The translations under genes and the position numbers were made by a program. From Apium graveolens (Eukaryota; Streptophyta; Magnoliopsida; Apiales; Apiaceae): a stretch of DNA of 64,000 nucleotides. The notes beneath the pieces were generated by a model. That model searched no databases. It saw only the letters and a program-made list of their open reading frames with translations, and was not told where the DNA came from. Of the stretch, positions 54,801-64,000 are shown piece by piece (the stretch's first letter is position 1; each line of letters starts with the position of its first letter). Location: positions 744,001 through 808,000 of the forward strand of contig NC_133647.1 of the NCBI RefSeq assembly GCF_009905375.1, in the 5' to 3' direction.

Positions 54801-57547
54801 GGTATAATCAAATCAGGATGGATGATCAAGACTGGGAGCAAACGGCGTTTATCACACATCATGGGGTCTTTGCATACCGAAACATGACTTTCGGTTTAAT
54901 CAATGTTGGTGCAACATTTCAGCGTATGATGGATGAAATATTCAAGAAACAATTGGGACGGAACCTCGAGGTGTATGTTGATGATATGATAATCAAATCA
55001 AGATCCTTAAATAATCATTGCAGCGACCTTCGAGAGACTTTTAAAAATGTCAGGCGCAATAACATGAGGTTGAACCCGTTAAATTGCTCTTTTGGCTTAA
55101 CATCTGGGAAATTCCTAGGATTTCTTGTTTCCCAACGAGAAATTGAAGCTGACCCCTCACAGATAAAAGCCATATCTGAAATGAAAGACCCGTCGACCAT
55201 CAAAGAGGTTCAACGTCTTACTGGTTACATAGCGGCCCTTCGACACTTTATACCACAAGCCTCCAAAAAATGTAGTCCCTTTTTCAAGGTCATCAAAGAA
55301 GCATCAAGGAACAAAAAATTGATATGGGACGATCAATGTAAAGAAAGCTTTGAAGCTATAAAAGCATTTTTGATAAGCCCCCCAGTTTTAACAAGAGCAT
55401 TGCCTCGTGAGACTTTGAAAGTATACATCTCGGCCTCCGATGGGTCAGTAGCCTCTGTGTTGGTCAAAGACGTCGACGGACGAGAAGCCCCAGTTAACTA
55501 CGTCAGTCACACACTGAAAGACGCCGAAACTCGTTATCCACATGTGGAAAAGCTAGTCTATGCTCTCGTGGTAGCAAGCAGAAAGCTCCGCTATTATTTT
55601 CAAGGCCTTCTTATAAATGTCATAACTGAACAGCCCCTGAAGCGTGTCTTGCACAAGCCCGACATGACAGGGCGTCTCGCCGCCTGGACGGTCGAGCTTA
55701 GCCAATTCCACATCGAATATCTACCACGGAATGCAGTAAAGTCTCAAGTCTTATCAGACTTTGTTGTAGAATGCAAATTTGGCAGTCCTGTACTCGAAGA
55801 AACATTATTTCCACAAAAGTCTTGGGTTCTTTACGTCGGCGGATCATCAACATCATCGTCAGGGGGTGTAGGGGTCATTTTAATCAGTCTAGAGGGATTC
55901 AAAATACAACAGGCCTTAAAATTCTCATTTCCAGTAACAAACAATGTGGCTGAGTATGAGGCTTTGTTAGCAGGTCTTCGCCTGGAAATTGAGCTAGAGG
56001 TAAAGGTTTTAGAAATATTTGGGGATTCACAGCTTGTAGCAAAGCAGTTGCAGGGAGAGTTCAAAGCGCACGATGCTCGAATGTCAACATATTTGAAACT
56101 GGCCATGTCTTTGTTGGAGAAAGTCCAGTCATGGACAATTAAAAATATTTGCAGGGAAGATAATCAATGGGCCGATACACTGTCTAAATTGGCCTCGTCC
56201 GTTGTGACAACATCTGAAGCAATTTATGTCGAGGAAAGAAAGGTTCCATCCATCGACTTAAGTCCTTTATCCCCCGACATGCTGAAGATCAATGAGATAT
56301 CTTCTGTGGCAGATTGGCGCCAACCTTTTTTGGAATATATCTTGCAGAACAAGCTGCCACAAGATAAGAATGAAGCTAGATCCATATCATACAAGGCAAA
56401 AAACTATTGTGTGCTAGAAAATAAGCTATACCGTCGGGGACTTGTAGAGCCTCTACTTCGATACTTAGGCCCAGAAGATGCTAACCTATCGATGGTTGAA
56501 GTCCACACTGGCATCTGCGGAGACCATTTAGGAGGCAAGAACCTATCCCTTAAAATAGTAAGGCAAGGTCTTTTTTGGCCTACAATGCGAAGTGACTGTG
56601 AAAATTTTGTGCGAAGGTGTAAGTCATGTCAGCTTTACGGGACTGTTTCCCATCAACCCTCGGTAGAAATGATTCCAGTCATCAACCCATGCCCTTTCTT
56701 TCAGTGGGGTATAGAGATCGTGGGCCCTTTCCCGAAGTCTAAGAATCAAGCCCAATACATTGTTGTGGCTATTGACTACGCAACAAAATGGGTCGAAGCC
56801 CGACCTTTGGCTAAGATTCGCGAGAAGGAGATGGTAGAATTTTTGATGGAATACATTGTGTTTAGGTTTGGAGTACCAAGAATTGTTGTGACTGACAACC
56901 AAACTCAGTTCGTGGGAGATAAGTTTACAGAAACGCTTTCGCAGCTCAAGATAAAACACATCAAGTCATCGGTAGCTTACCCCCAGGCCAACGGACAGGT
57001 TGAAGTTTCTAATCGAATCATCTTACAGGGTCTCAATAAAAGGGTCGATGAACTACCAAGGCCATGGGTCGACGAAATACCAAATGTTCTCTGGTCTTAT
57101 AGAACGACCCCTAGGAGTTCAGCAGGCGTATCCCCTTTTAAAATGGCCTTTGGTTTGGAAGCAGTCTCGTCTGTCGAAGTCTCTCTTAATTCTCCAAGGG
57201 TCGAATATTTTAACGCTGAAGTGTCGCGAGAAGGAATTCAACTCCAAAATGTCCTTATAGAAGAGGTCAAAGATGAAGCGTCAAGAAGAGTTCTCCAGCA
57301 ACAAGCTCGCACAGCAGCCTACTTCAACAAGAAAGTGAAGGTCAAAAAGTTCTTGGTTGGGGACTTAGTCCTTCGAGAGTCGGCAGCCTCCCAACCGGCT
57401 ATAACAGGTAAATTCAAGGCTCCGTGGGAAGGACCATATCAGGTGACAGGCGTCGTTGCACCGGGGACTTACCGTCTTTCGACCCTCGACGGAACTCCTC
57501 TCAAGAATGCTTGGAATGCCATTCACTTGAAGAAATTTTATCAGTAG
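51875..57547 (+). CDS. Tat-type gypsy gag-pol polyprotein, 1,890 residues, fully open
   Basis: The start is the first ATG after the primer site (MIIEEEDPEKC). Order: charged coiled-coil region (about 85-150); gag core with WYNNLP and YLGRFRQAI (about 270-390); basic Arg/Ser/Pro stretch; zinc motif CDYHEDTGHTTEQC (CX2HX4HX4C); aspartic protease VDNGSS (Asp 656); RT with SFMDAFSGY and YVDDMI (Tyr 1034); first RNase H (LKVYISASDG on); second archaeal-type RNase H (WVLYVGGSS); integrase HHCC (HTGICGDH..CKSCQ) and DDE region. Two oddities: the Asp expected in the second RNase H is Gly 1322, and the first integrase Asp is Glu 1614 (WGIEIVGP). The other integrase residues, Asp 1674 and Glu 1710, have canonical spacing. 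The ORF is intact but enzymatic competence is doubtful. Confidence 0.95.
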   Translation: MIIEEEDPEKCRNTAEIQTVQKSEQINPAGKEKEPSTLRRRRLFPVEDNPPPKGSQMQKPNVKRKRRIIKDTCSRVLTEKGKQVLSSDARLHLQKLRQKKLLREQEIEGTEGSNEELKLLEAETKRLEAKLEKTKEIHRLQQELKQASIKEGGDEEMGYVELSKDDEDYYYDEEEVSTESIYSRPRRPKIVSSGGTPQGSMSTDSISQEEFHKMQEDMAQLHDLVKTQSRFEAPVESPLSRSIEKAKIDRTLKTPALDQFDGSTDPSGFLNTFDGRMAFYGHSEVARCQFFSTCLQGTALRWYNNLPSRSIDSWTTLKTKFQTKFSSNYKGGKITSSLITMRKRPSESLRSYLGRFRQAISEITDLEEPLAVNYLAAGIDGSRHGILLEILIEKHPQHLHVAFQIVEHRMTLQEAVVSIRSPRRSSYKYDRTRTHNPRTPRSRRHDFKSPRRSSPRRDTGKEKYQSPRDREYPRQPVSDRRWQSRDKKDKEFTKLTVNKATILAILKTELDFRPPRPMKPGRPPSSRYCDYHEDTGHTTEQCYQLSNLIESKIRRGHFVHYIEGQGQNQQRQDDRVVDVIFGGYAAGGMSNNSRKTYAREVCSVNPSYPKRCKPSPSLVISFSDEDYSPNIIRGHQDALVITAKIGTNTVKKILVDNGSSVDILYHLALARMDTGERKLENTHSPLYGFTSNEVKVVGIIDLPVLFGTMPCQVWKIVKYHVISANSSHNAILGRMTISALEAITSIPHLKMKFPTEFGVGEMCGDQAVSRQCYFTTVIPKKQDCDSQTVNEVVQIDPDNIIYIPREPSFSPVGETVEVPIVEGSLDKTVKVGKDLDFETKDELTRLLKEFTDIFAWSPSDMPGIPVDVARHSLHVDRLKNPVKQKRRTFSEEKRRAIEEELDRLLLAHFIEPIKFPTWIANVIFVKKSNGKWRMCVDYSDLNRACPKDYYPLPNIDQLIDATAGHELLSFMDAFSGYNQIRMDDQDWEQTAFITHHGVFAYRNMTFGLINVGATFQRMMDEIFKKQLGRNLEVYVDDMIIKSRSLNNHCSDLRETFKNVRRNNMRLNPLNCSFGLTSGKFLGFLVSQREIEADPSQIKAISEMKDPSTIKEVQRLTGYIAALRHFIPQASKKCSPFFKVIKEASRNKKLIWDDQCKESFEAIKAFLISPPVLTRALPRETLKVYISASDGSVASVLVKDVDGREAPVNYVSHTLKDAETRYPHVEKLVYALVVASRKLRYYFQGLLINVITEQPLKRVLHKPDMTGRLAAWTVELSQFHIEYLPRNAVKSQVLSDFVVECKFGSPVLEETLFPQKSWVLYVGGSSTSSSGGVGVILISLEGFKIQQALKFSFPVTNNVAEYEALLAGLRLEIELEVKVLEIFGDSQLVAKQLQGEFKAHDARMSTYLKLAMSLLEKVQSWTIKNICREDNQWADTLSKLASSVVTTSEAIYVEERKVPSIDLSPLSPDMLKINEISSVADWRQPFLEYILQNKLPQDKNEARSISYKAKNYCVLENKLYRRGLVEPLLRYLGPEDANLSMVEVHTGICGDHLGGKNLSLKIVRQGLFWPTMRSDCENFVRRCKSCQLYGTVSHQPSVEMIPVINPCPFFQWGIEIVGPFPKSKNQAQYIVVAIDYATKWVEARPLAKIREKEMVEFLMEYIVFRFGVPRIVVTDNQTQFVGDKFTETLSQLKIKHIKSSVAYPQANGQVEVSNRIILQGLNKRVDELPRPWVDEIPNVLWSYRTTPRSSAGVSPFKMAFGLEAVSSVEVSLNSPRVEYFNAEVSREGIQLQNVLIEEVKDEASRRVLQQQARTAAYFNKKVKVKKFLVGDLVLRESAASQPAITGKFKAPWEGPYQVTGVVAPGTYRLSTLDGTPLKNAWNAIHLKKFYQ

Positions 57548-58301
57548 TTAAATTGATTGGACTGTATAAATCAAAACTATCTTTAATTATAAAAAAATAG
57601 TCTTAACGAAAAGGGGTTGATATGAGATCCCCGTTAAGACAATCACCTTAAATTATCAGTGCAATTTGTTACTCTCAGACGTCTTATAATTCGTAAACAT
57701 ATATTTTTGTTACATTAATTAACTTTATCCCATTAAATCAGGGCTCTCTAGAAAATACATGTATAAAAAAAATTATTAAGCAGTTCCCGAGAGGAGTCTA
57801 GTCCCGCGAGATTCGAAAAGCCTTACTAACATAACGAGATTCGATACACCAGAAAGCAATAGTGTATCGAAACTTGATAAAACTTCAACAAGAATATCTG
57901 AAGAGTTATCCACTCGGAAAATATTTTCAGGAGATTAAGGTCCTTAAAATGTGCAAATCCGAAAATCAAAATATTACATTAACTTCAAATCAAATAACAA
58001 TATAAAGAAAGAGGGGAAAAGAGGGCTTAACAAGGGTATTAACCCTATAACACTTACACAAAAGGCGTCGATTAACGAAGATCAAAACAAAGTATAGTAA
58101 ACACTACACCAACATAGAATAAAAGTCACAAAATTAAGGGAGACGAACAGGAGAGATAATGTGTTATGCAAAACTTAAAAATTGAAATAAAAAAACAATA
58201 TTCTCCAAAATAAGAGCTTATAGTAAAGTAACAATAATCATCCCCAGAAGGGAAGTCTCGCACAGAAAATTCAACAAAATGTACTTGGTCAAATTAAAAT
58301 A
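57548..58301. other. Spacer between pol and the antisense gene
   Basis: Non-coding, AT-rich; presumably contains the convergent 3' ends of gag-pol and the antisense transcript. No clear terminator signal was assigned. Confidence 0.5.
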
Positions 58302-60575
58302 TCATCCAAACATTACATCAGATAACGAGGCTTTCTTCATCCTAGTAAGGAAACGATCATAACCTTCACCAAGGGCACCAGCTATATCCTCAACACCCTT
58401 CTCCACCTCCAGCTTCAAGTTCAAATTATCTGTCTCCAGAGTCTCACTCTTCTCATGAAGGGTCGTGACCTCGGTCTCCAAAGCCTCGCGTTTCTTAGTC
58501 TCCTCAGAAAGAGAGACTTCAACACTTTTCAATCGAGAGCCGACACCCTCCGACTCCTTTTTCAGGCTATCGTTGGCCAACTCTAATTCGCTTATCTGCG
58601 TACAACAAAGCCAATAATTTAAACACAGGTGTGAAACTGAGAACACCGAATAAAGTGAAAGGGAGCTTTAATGCACCTTGGATCGGAAACTTGAGTTTGC
58701 TTTGATATCTCGGTAATTCGACCCCTGGCTTCAGCCAAATCATTCTCAAGCTTTTTCTTCTCATCTCTCAAGATGTCCCTTTCCTCTTCAACCCCCGAAG
58801 GTGAACTCCTACCTTCATCAGCCCTATATTCCTCAAGAAGATGCATTACATCGGATAAAAACTGTCAAAACATGAAAATGAAAGGTATTATGTCGGGTGT
58901 AGTAAAGAAGGAAACTCATAAATACAGAACATAAAATGTAAATAAAATGAACATCTAGGAAAAGTCATGTATACCCTGCCAGCCCTCTCCAAGCATCGAT
59001 CAACGAGTTCCGACCGGGACCGCTTAGCATAAGCGCTAGAATCTTGGGGAAGATTAAAGACACGAAAAGCCCGAAGGGGAGCCGGAGCGTTCGACCCACT
59101 AACCCACCTCTCTGTAGGTCGAATCTCAACCCGAATGATCTCCTTGCTTGCCTCAGGATCGACAGTAGGCTGCATAAATCCTCGATTCCCGGTAAAAGTT
59201 ATAGTCCTGTTAACACCACTAACACCAATATCCTCACAAAGCTTCTTACCAGCAACCTCCGGGGCCTCAATAGCCGCATTCCTAGACCTTTTCCGGGGGA
59301 TGCCCGGCTTCCTCACATGTAACACGCTCAGAGCCTCCAACAACTTTATTTCCAGCTTCATCTAAAAGCTCGATGGAAATAGTTTTCGACGAGGTCTTCT
59401 CTTCAACCCTCGGAGCGTCGACAGCCCCTGCCTTCGACTTCTTCACCAACATCATCATTGTTTTCTCCATTTCCACCAGCACTCCGCTTTCTAAGAGCAT
59501 TTTCAGCGAACTCCCAGCAACTAAAAAAAACCAACAACACATAAAAAAGTTACATCAACAAAATTGTATATGAAGATATTGAAACAAGTAACAAAAAAGG
59601 AGAAAGAACGAAAAAGAAAGATGACGACTTTGAAAGACAAATTATAAAGATCTTACGGTTATGCTCTTCAAGGAACTTAAAATCCTTCAAATCATTATGT
59701 GTAAAAACGGGTCTTGATCCCTGAAACCCATCAAGATACTCAGCGTCATATTTATCGAGACCATTTAGATACTCGACTGTCGACTGTGTCACCTTCCGAA
59801 AGGGCCTTACAAACTCTAAATCCTTACCCCCGATGTAAACCCACTTGGGATGATACCCCGAATTAGAAGATTTAACACTAACAATCTTGGGACGCTTACT
59901 CTGGGTATCGAAGTAAACCTGACCGTTATGATATCGAATACGATAAATTAAAAAAAATAGTTTTACTGAAGGAATCCTATCTTTCTCACTACACAAAGTG
60001 ATAAAACCAGTAATTTGAGCTACAGAGTTAGGCGACAAATGAGCAACCCCACACCCAATAGCCTCGTACATCGCTAAGTGGAAGGGGTGCATCGGAAGTC
60101 GAAGACCATATTCAAACATAATTAAAGGGATACCGTGCATACCGAATTCGGGCATCACCCACATACGCTCGTCGGGGGTCGGGACGCGTAACTTGTACCC
60201 GTTCTTTAAATCAACCCAAGACTCTAATTTCGCTATATTTAACTGATGATTAGAAAAGTGACTTATATAGTCAAGACTACTACCCTGAGGAAACTCAAGA
60301 CGACCAATTTCCAAACTCTCACGAAGAACTCTCTCTCTGAACTCTAAGGTACGAGGGCTGAGTGGCGGAGATACCTTAGACGCTACCTCGACGCCCGAGA
60401 AAAGTTCGACTTCGTTCATAAAGTCGAAAGATTTACATGAGTTTAAGTTAGGAATTTCTAGATTATCTAAATTTATAACAGATTCTTCGTCTCCTTCGTC
60501 TAGAGGACGTTTCTCATGATTTCGAAAAGGCTTAGAAGAGGAAGAATTGGGATCAGCCATGGATTCCAAAGACAA
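58302..60575 (-). CDS. Antisense multi-exon gene within gypsy element (putative plant transposon protein, Transposase_28-like)
   Basis: Exons on the minus strand: 1, 60575-59657 (donor AACC/GTAAGA); 2, 59520-58975 (acceptor TTTTTTTAG, donor AGG/GTATAC); 3, 58861 to about 58677-58690; 4, 58595-58302 (acceptor TACGCAG). Exon 1 may start at MSLESMADP or MADP and carries the conserved core HFSNHQLNIAKLESW, RLPMHPFHLAMYEAIGCGVA and IPSVKLFFLIYRIRY of the 'putative gypsy-type transposase' family. Exon 2 has a basic patch PRKRSRN, possibly nuclear targeting. Exons 3-4 form a coiled coil (KKKLENDLAEARGRITEISK, ELELANDSLKKE). Exon 2 changes frame near a G5 run (59295-59299), so either a one-base indel or an error breaks it. 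Antisense ORFs here are known in Tat elements. Function is unknown. Confidence 0.8.
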
Positions 60576-61034
60576 CAGTCAAGAACACGCTCAGACAATC
60601 AAGATTTGGAGATGAAGAATGCAATTTAGAAATCTGAAACAGCTACGTCAAAAACCTAAGTAAAATAAAACTGTTAAGATCAGAAAAACTTACATAGGAG
60701 GTGGCAAAGCCCGGAGAGAGGATTGGTCCCTTTAAAATAAGCACTGTAGCATCTGCTTGATAAAAGAGAAGGAAGATGAAGAGTTTTCTCATATTTAAAT
60801 CATCACATTCCTTTCTCACCCACATGCATAATTATGCAGGAATAGTAAAATAAATAAATAAATAAATAAATAATAATAAAATAATAAAACATATAAAAAA
60901 TAATATATATACATAATAATAAGCTAAAATTTTAACTTTATTGCTTTTTATTTACTTCTTATTTTTTGCAGGTCATAAATAGGTGCCGCAACAGCAAATC
61001 TAAAGATATTGCTACAATATTCGCGGGGGACAAA
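60576..61034. promoter_or_regulatory. Upstream region of the antisense gene and 3' end of the gypsy interior
   Basis: On the minus strand a perfect donor ACCTCCTAT/GTAAGT lies at about 60693 and an acceptor CTTAACAG at about 60672, suggesting a possible short 5' UTR intron. A TAAA-type microsatellite sits at 60848-60895. The sense-strand purine tract GCGGGGGACAAA ends at 61034. Confidence 0.4.
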
Positions 61035-61257
61035 TGTTGGGCCCCATAATAGGGAAAGAAGTAAAGATATTAGATAGGACTAGAAGATAATAGTTTTTAG
61101 ATAAATAGCCCAATAAGGGCCCATTTGTAGGGGAAAAGGCCCAATTAGGGAGCCCTATAAATAAAGCATATTTGCCCTACTTGTAGAGGGTTGGAAAAAT
61201 AGTATCAATAAAGAGTATTGTTCCTCATTTAAATATGATTCAATATTAGGATCATCA
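61035..61257 (+). promoter_or_regulatory. Gypsy 3' LTR
   Basis: TGTTGGGCCCCATAATAGGG... to ...GGATCATCA, with a single TATA block (CCCTATAAATAAAGCATATT), AATAAA near 61206, and the right-hand target duplication TGTTT immediately after. Confidence 0.95.
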
Positions 61258-61262
61258 TGTTT

Positions 61263-61977
61263 CGATATAGATAACTGATAGTGCATTTAGATATAGATGT
61301 GTTTTTTAATTATAAGATGTCATCTTCTTCCTGCCTAAATCCTGATTCTAACCTTTTCTTTAACCGTGTCGACGCTTGCAGTTGTCGTCTATCTTCTTCA
61401 CTCTCGGTTAGGAATTATCATTTTTATTTTTGATACCAAGATTAGAAATGACTGACAAAATTCTAATGTTATTTAAGAACAATCCAGACTTTAATTATTA
61501 AGCACCTTAATTAGTTACAATGGATAATTAGACTGACCTGAAGAACCCCCTGCAAGTTGACGCAGATAAGATTAAAAGCAATACAATGGCTATTCGTAGC
61601 ATATTTGTTCTTATGAAAAAATAGCAAGAAGATAAGTCTGTCTTAACATATGTTGGTTGCAAGACTTACTTGGTGGTTGCATTTTAAGTCTTCTACCCAA
61701 CAAATTAAATAAAAAATTATGTCAATTTAAAAAGAATGACTTTAAGTTAAGAATGACAGTTTGCGCAATAAATCACTGTAGAAGAAAACAGAATGGCTTC
61801 TCATCTTAAGAGAGATAAACTATGTCGTATCAGCTGAGAAAATCTTGGCATCAAGGAGCCCTAATATTTCATGTGAATGATTTAATTTACAAGCCGTTAA
61901 TAGTTAAATGAACTCTTCATTACTCAAATCACAATCATGAAAACTAATTATTTTCTAGGATCATAACATTAAGAATG
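61263..61977. other. Non-coding spacer between gypsy element and copia element III
   Basis: Host DNA that was adjacent to the ARI 5' end before the gypsy insertion. I see no gene or clear ARI start codon in it. Confidence 0.5.
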
Positions 61978-62206
61978 AGTGCAAAATAGAATCAAGAGAA
62001 TGATAGGAGAGGGAGATGTTATATTATTGAGACATTATTATTCTGAGCCTTATCATTACAACCCCTTGACCTTAAATACTGTAAACAACAAAATACATAG
62101 ACAGAGACAAAATATAGTACTAACAAACTTTGTCCTCTTGCTGGTACAAATGCATAATTGCATATTAGTCTATAAGTTCTTGCAGGGTTGCATATCAGTC
62201 CCTCTA
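61978..62206 (-). mobile_element. Probable 3' LTR of copia element III
   Basis: It lies just downstream (minus strand) of the purine tract CTTGAGGGGGCG (about 62207-62218), where a copia 3' LTR should begin. The start is degraded (TATAGAGGGAC instead of TG..). The outer end near 61978 is a guess, as no second LTR is in the window for comparison. Confidence 0.4.
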
Positions 62207-62218
62207 TACGCCCCCTCA

Positions 62219-64000
62219 AGCTGGAGAGGGAGGTGAAGCTGAAGCTCCCAGCTTGCCAAGGAGATACTGATGTTGCTGCACTGGAAGAATCTTTGTGAGT
62301 ATGTCTGTGAGCTGTTCATTCGAGGGAACATAGGAAGTCTGAACAGTGCCATCCTTGATGTGATCACGAATGAAGTGCAGTCCACTTCAACATGTTTAGT
62401 CCGTTCGTGCAAGACAGGGTTAGCAGCTATAGCAAGTGCAGCTTGATTGTCGCACTTGATATTAGTAGCAGACAAGTTTTTGATTCCCAGATCTTTAAGT
62501 AATGCAGACAGCCACAATACCTCGCAAGTGGTCAAGACCATAGCTCGGTACTCTGCTTCAGCAGAGGATCTAGCCACCACATTTTACTTTTTTGCCTTCC
62601 AAGAGATGGGTGAGTCACTGAGGAGGATACAATATCCAGTTGTAGATTTTCTGCTGATTGAGCAGCTTGCCCAATCACTATCACAGTAAGCTGTGATAGT
62701 GGCTGTGTTGGTAGAGGCCAACAATATTCCTTGTGAAGTGGAGCCAGCTAGATACCCGAGAAGCCTTTTAGCATATTGCATATGCACAGTAGTGGGTTGG
62801 TTCATGAATTGACTCAAGTTGTAGACTGAGTAAGAGATGTCGGGCCTAGTGATTGTTAGATAAATCAACTGACCCATCAATCTCTGGTACGTAGCTGAAC
62901 TGGGAAGTGGATCTCCTTTGTTACTGGTCAATTTTACATTAGGATCCATAGGCAAAAGTACTGGTTTGGCCTGTGACATATTGTGCTCGGAGAGAATGTC
63001 AAGAATATACTTTCTTTGTGACAAGAAAAAACCAGCCTTGGATCTGTCAACTTCCAGGCCCAAAAAATATCGTATAGGACCCAGATCTTTTATATGGAAT
63101 ACAACAGATAGCATTTGTTTGAGATTATCAATATCAGACATGGTGTCACCACAGATTAGTAAGTTGTCCACATAGACCAGCACTATGAGAGTGACAAAAC
63201 TAGTATTTCTCATGAATAGACTATAGTCTGTCTTGAGTTGAGTGAAGCCAAGATCAAGTAAGGTAGTTGACAACTTAGAGAACCACAGTCTTGGTGCCTG
63301 CTTAAGTCCATACAAGGATTTTCTGAGCTTACAAACAAGGTTGGGAGATGTACCTGATTTGCAGGGAATAGTGCCAAGCTGAATTCTGCTCCCCCTGTGT
63401 GTGTAGCCCAGTGGAAGGGTCATGTATACATCCTCATATAAGTCACCGTGCAAGAAGGCGTTTGACACGTCCATGTGTACAGTAAACCAATCGTAGATAT
63501 CAGCTACAACCAGGAATGTTCGAACGATTGTCATTTTCGCAACTGAAGCGAACGTTTCAGTGTAGTCTTCGCCAAATTTCTGTCTACACCCCAGAATCAC
63601 CAGCCTAGCCTTGTGTTTCTCAATGGAACCATCAGGGTTATATTTGGTTTTGAACAACCACTTACATCCAATGGAAACCTTTCCTGCAGGCAGCTCAGTC
63701 ACATCCCATGTATGATTGGATTCCAGTGCGTCCAATTCTGCATCCATGGGAGACACCCATTATGGATGTGTTACAGCAGTTTTAAAGGTGACTGGATCAG
63801 TGTTGTTGACAAGGGTTGACATGAAGCAGTTGAACTGGGGTGCTACTGTTGTGTTGGTGACAATGGATATGGTATAAACATTATTGGTTACGTAATCTTT
63901 ATGCCACAAAGGTTGTATGTGGTTTCTTGTAGACCTCCTTGTGTTGGTAGTGACAGAGGAAGGATCATGAATAGAGGGAGGAGAAAGGATAGATGTGTGA
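62219..64000 (-). pseudogene. Copia element III pol (RT and RNase H), cut by window edge
   Basis: Minus-strand copia pol entering from the right edge. The linker (RSTRNHIQPLWHKDYV) is followed by TAA at 63760-63762, then RT from [19 protein letters not shown] through [31 protein letters not shown] and [12 protein letters not shown]. The active site reads YVDN, with Asn at 63163-63165 replacing the second Asp. RNase H ([20 protein letters not shown]) is interrupted by TAA at 62584-62586 and a one-base deletion near 62375 shifts the end (VEVDC then wrong frame). These C-to-T type changes fit methylation-driven decay. Confidence 0.9.

Larger units (their letters stand above)
51589..61257 (+). 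mobile_element. Complete Tat-lineage Ty3/gypsy element
   Basis: The element has a 5' LTR 51589-51835 (247 bp) and 3' LTR 61035-61257 (223 bp), both TGTTGGGCCCC...GGATCATCA, flanked by an exact 5-bp target duplication TGTTT (51584-51588 and 61258-61262). The primer site TTTGGCGCTAGAAGGAGC follows the 5' LTR. The purine tract GCGGGGGACAAA precedes the 3' LTR. Two RNase H domains in pol and an antisense gene between pol and 3' LTR place it in the Tat group. The LTRs differ by about 12 substitutions by eye plus one 24-bp indel. Confidence 0.95.

Noticed and set aside
61979..62236. 85-codon plus-strand frame at the end of copia III
   Set aside because: Lies antisense to LTR/polypurine sequence and has no conserved features.
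1..64000. CRISPR arrays, bacterial operons, rRNA genes
   Set aside because: No regularly spaced repeats, ribosome-binding sites or rRNA-like sequence were seen; the window is plant nuclear DNA.

Overview
This window is nuclear DNA from a flowering plant, most likely a eudicot. The evidence is Ty1/copia and Ty3/gypsy (Tat-type) LTR retrotransposons with tRNA-iMet primer sites, MITEs, a Helitron end, GT-AG introns, and fragments of plant gene families: an ARIADNE RBR ubiquitin ligase, a GH35 beta-galactosidase and a plant mobile domain (PMD) protein. There is no bacterial-style operon. I cannot name the species. AT-rich spacer and decayed repeats dominate.

Layout, left to right. 1-1485: 3' part of a minus-strand gypsy polyprotein (integrase). 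2381-3124: an open 247-codon frame of a plant repeat-encoded family with a zinc knuckle and an endonuclease-like region. 4012-5291: candidate Helitron. 5292-16300: a nest in which an old copia gag is split by a 10-kb insertion. The insertion holds an inverted 1.5-kb LTR, a copia element (truncated 5' LTR, long leader, polyprotein with two in-frame stops, complete 3' LTR) and a gypsy-type LTR piece. 17466-18300: decayed PMD gene. 21404-24015: decayed beta-galactosidase. 25118-28890: two tandem paralogues of a trypsin/Deg-fold protein whose catalytic positions look lost. A 1.5-kb flanking segment is also duplicated (about 19.6-21.3 kb and 25.9-27.4 kb).

29.6-51.5 kb: a minus-strand ARI7/ARI8-like RBR E3 ligase locus. 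Exons for the acidic N-terminus, RING1 and the start of the IBR occur once. The exons from mid-IBR to the C-terminus occur in two tandem units, and part of one unit is duplicated again. Each unit carries its own disabling lesions, fossil 3' ends lie inside introns, one exon is split by a 3.9-kb copia element with a GCAAG target duplication, and several MITEs are present whose empty sites survive in the sister unit.

51589-61257: a complete Tat-lineage gypsy element with short LTRs, TGTTT target duplication and a 1,890-codon open gag-pol, inserted just upstream of the ARI remnant. Between pol and the 3' LTR it carries an antisense, multi-exon gene (putative plant transposon protein with a coiled-coil tail). 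62207-64000: minus-strand copia pol, mutated and cut by the window edge.

The most interesting items are the spliced antisense gene inside the retroelement, the tandem pseudo-protease pair, the layered ARI duplications with dated insertions, and the free-standing zinc-knuckle/endonuclease-like frame.
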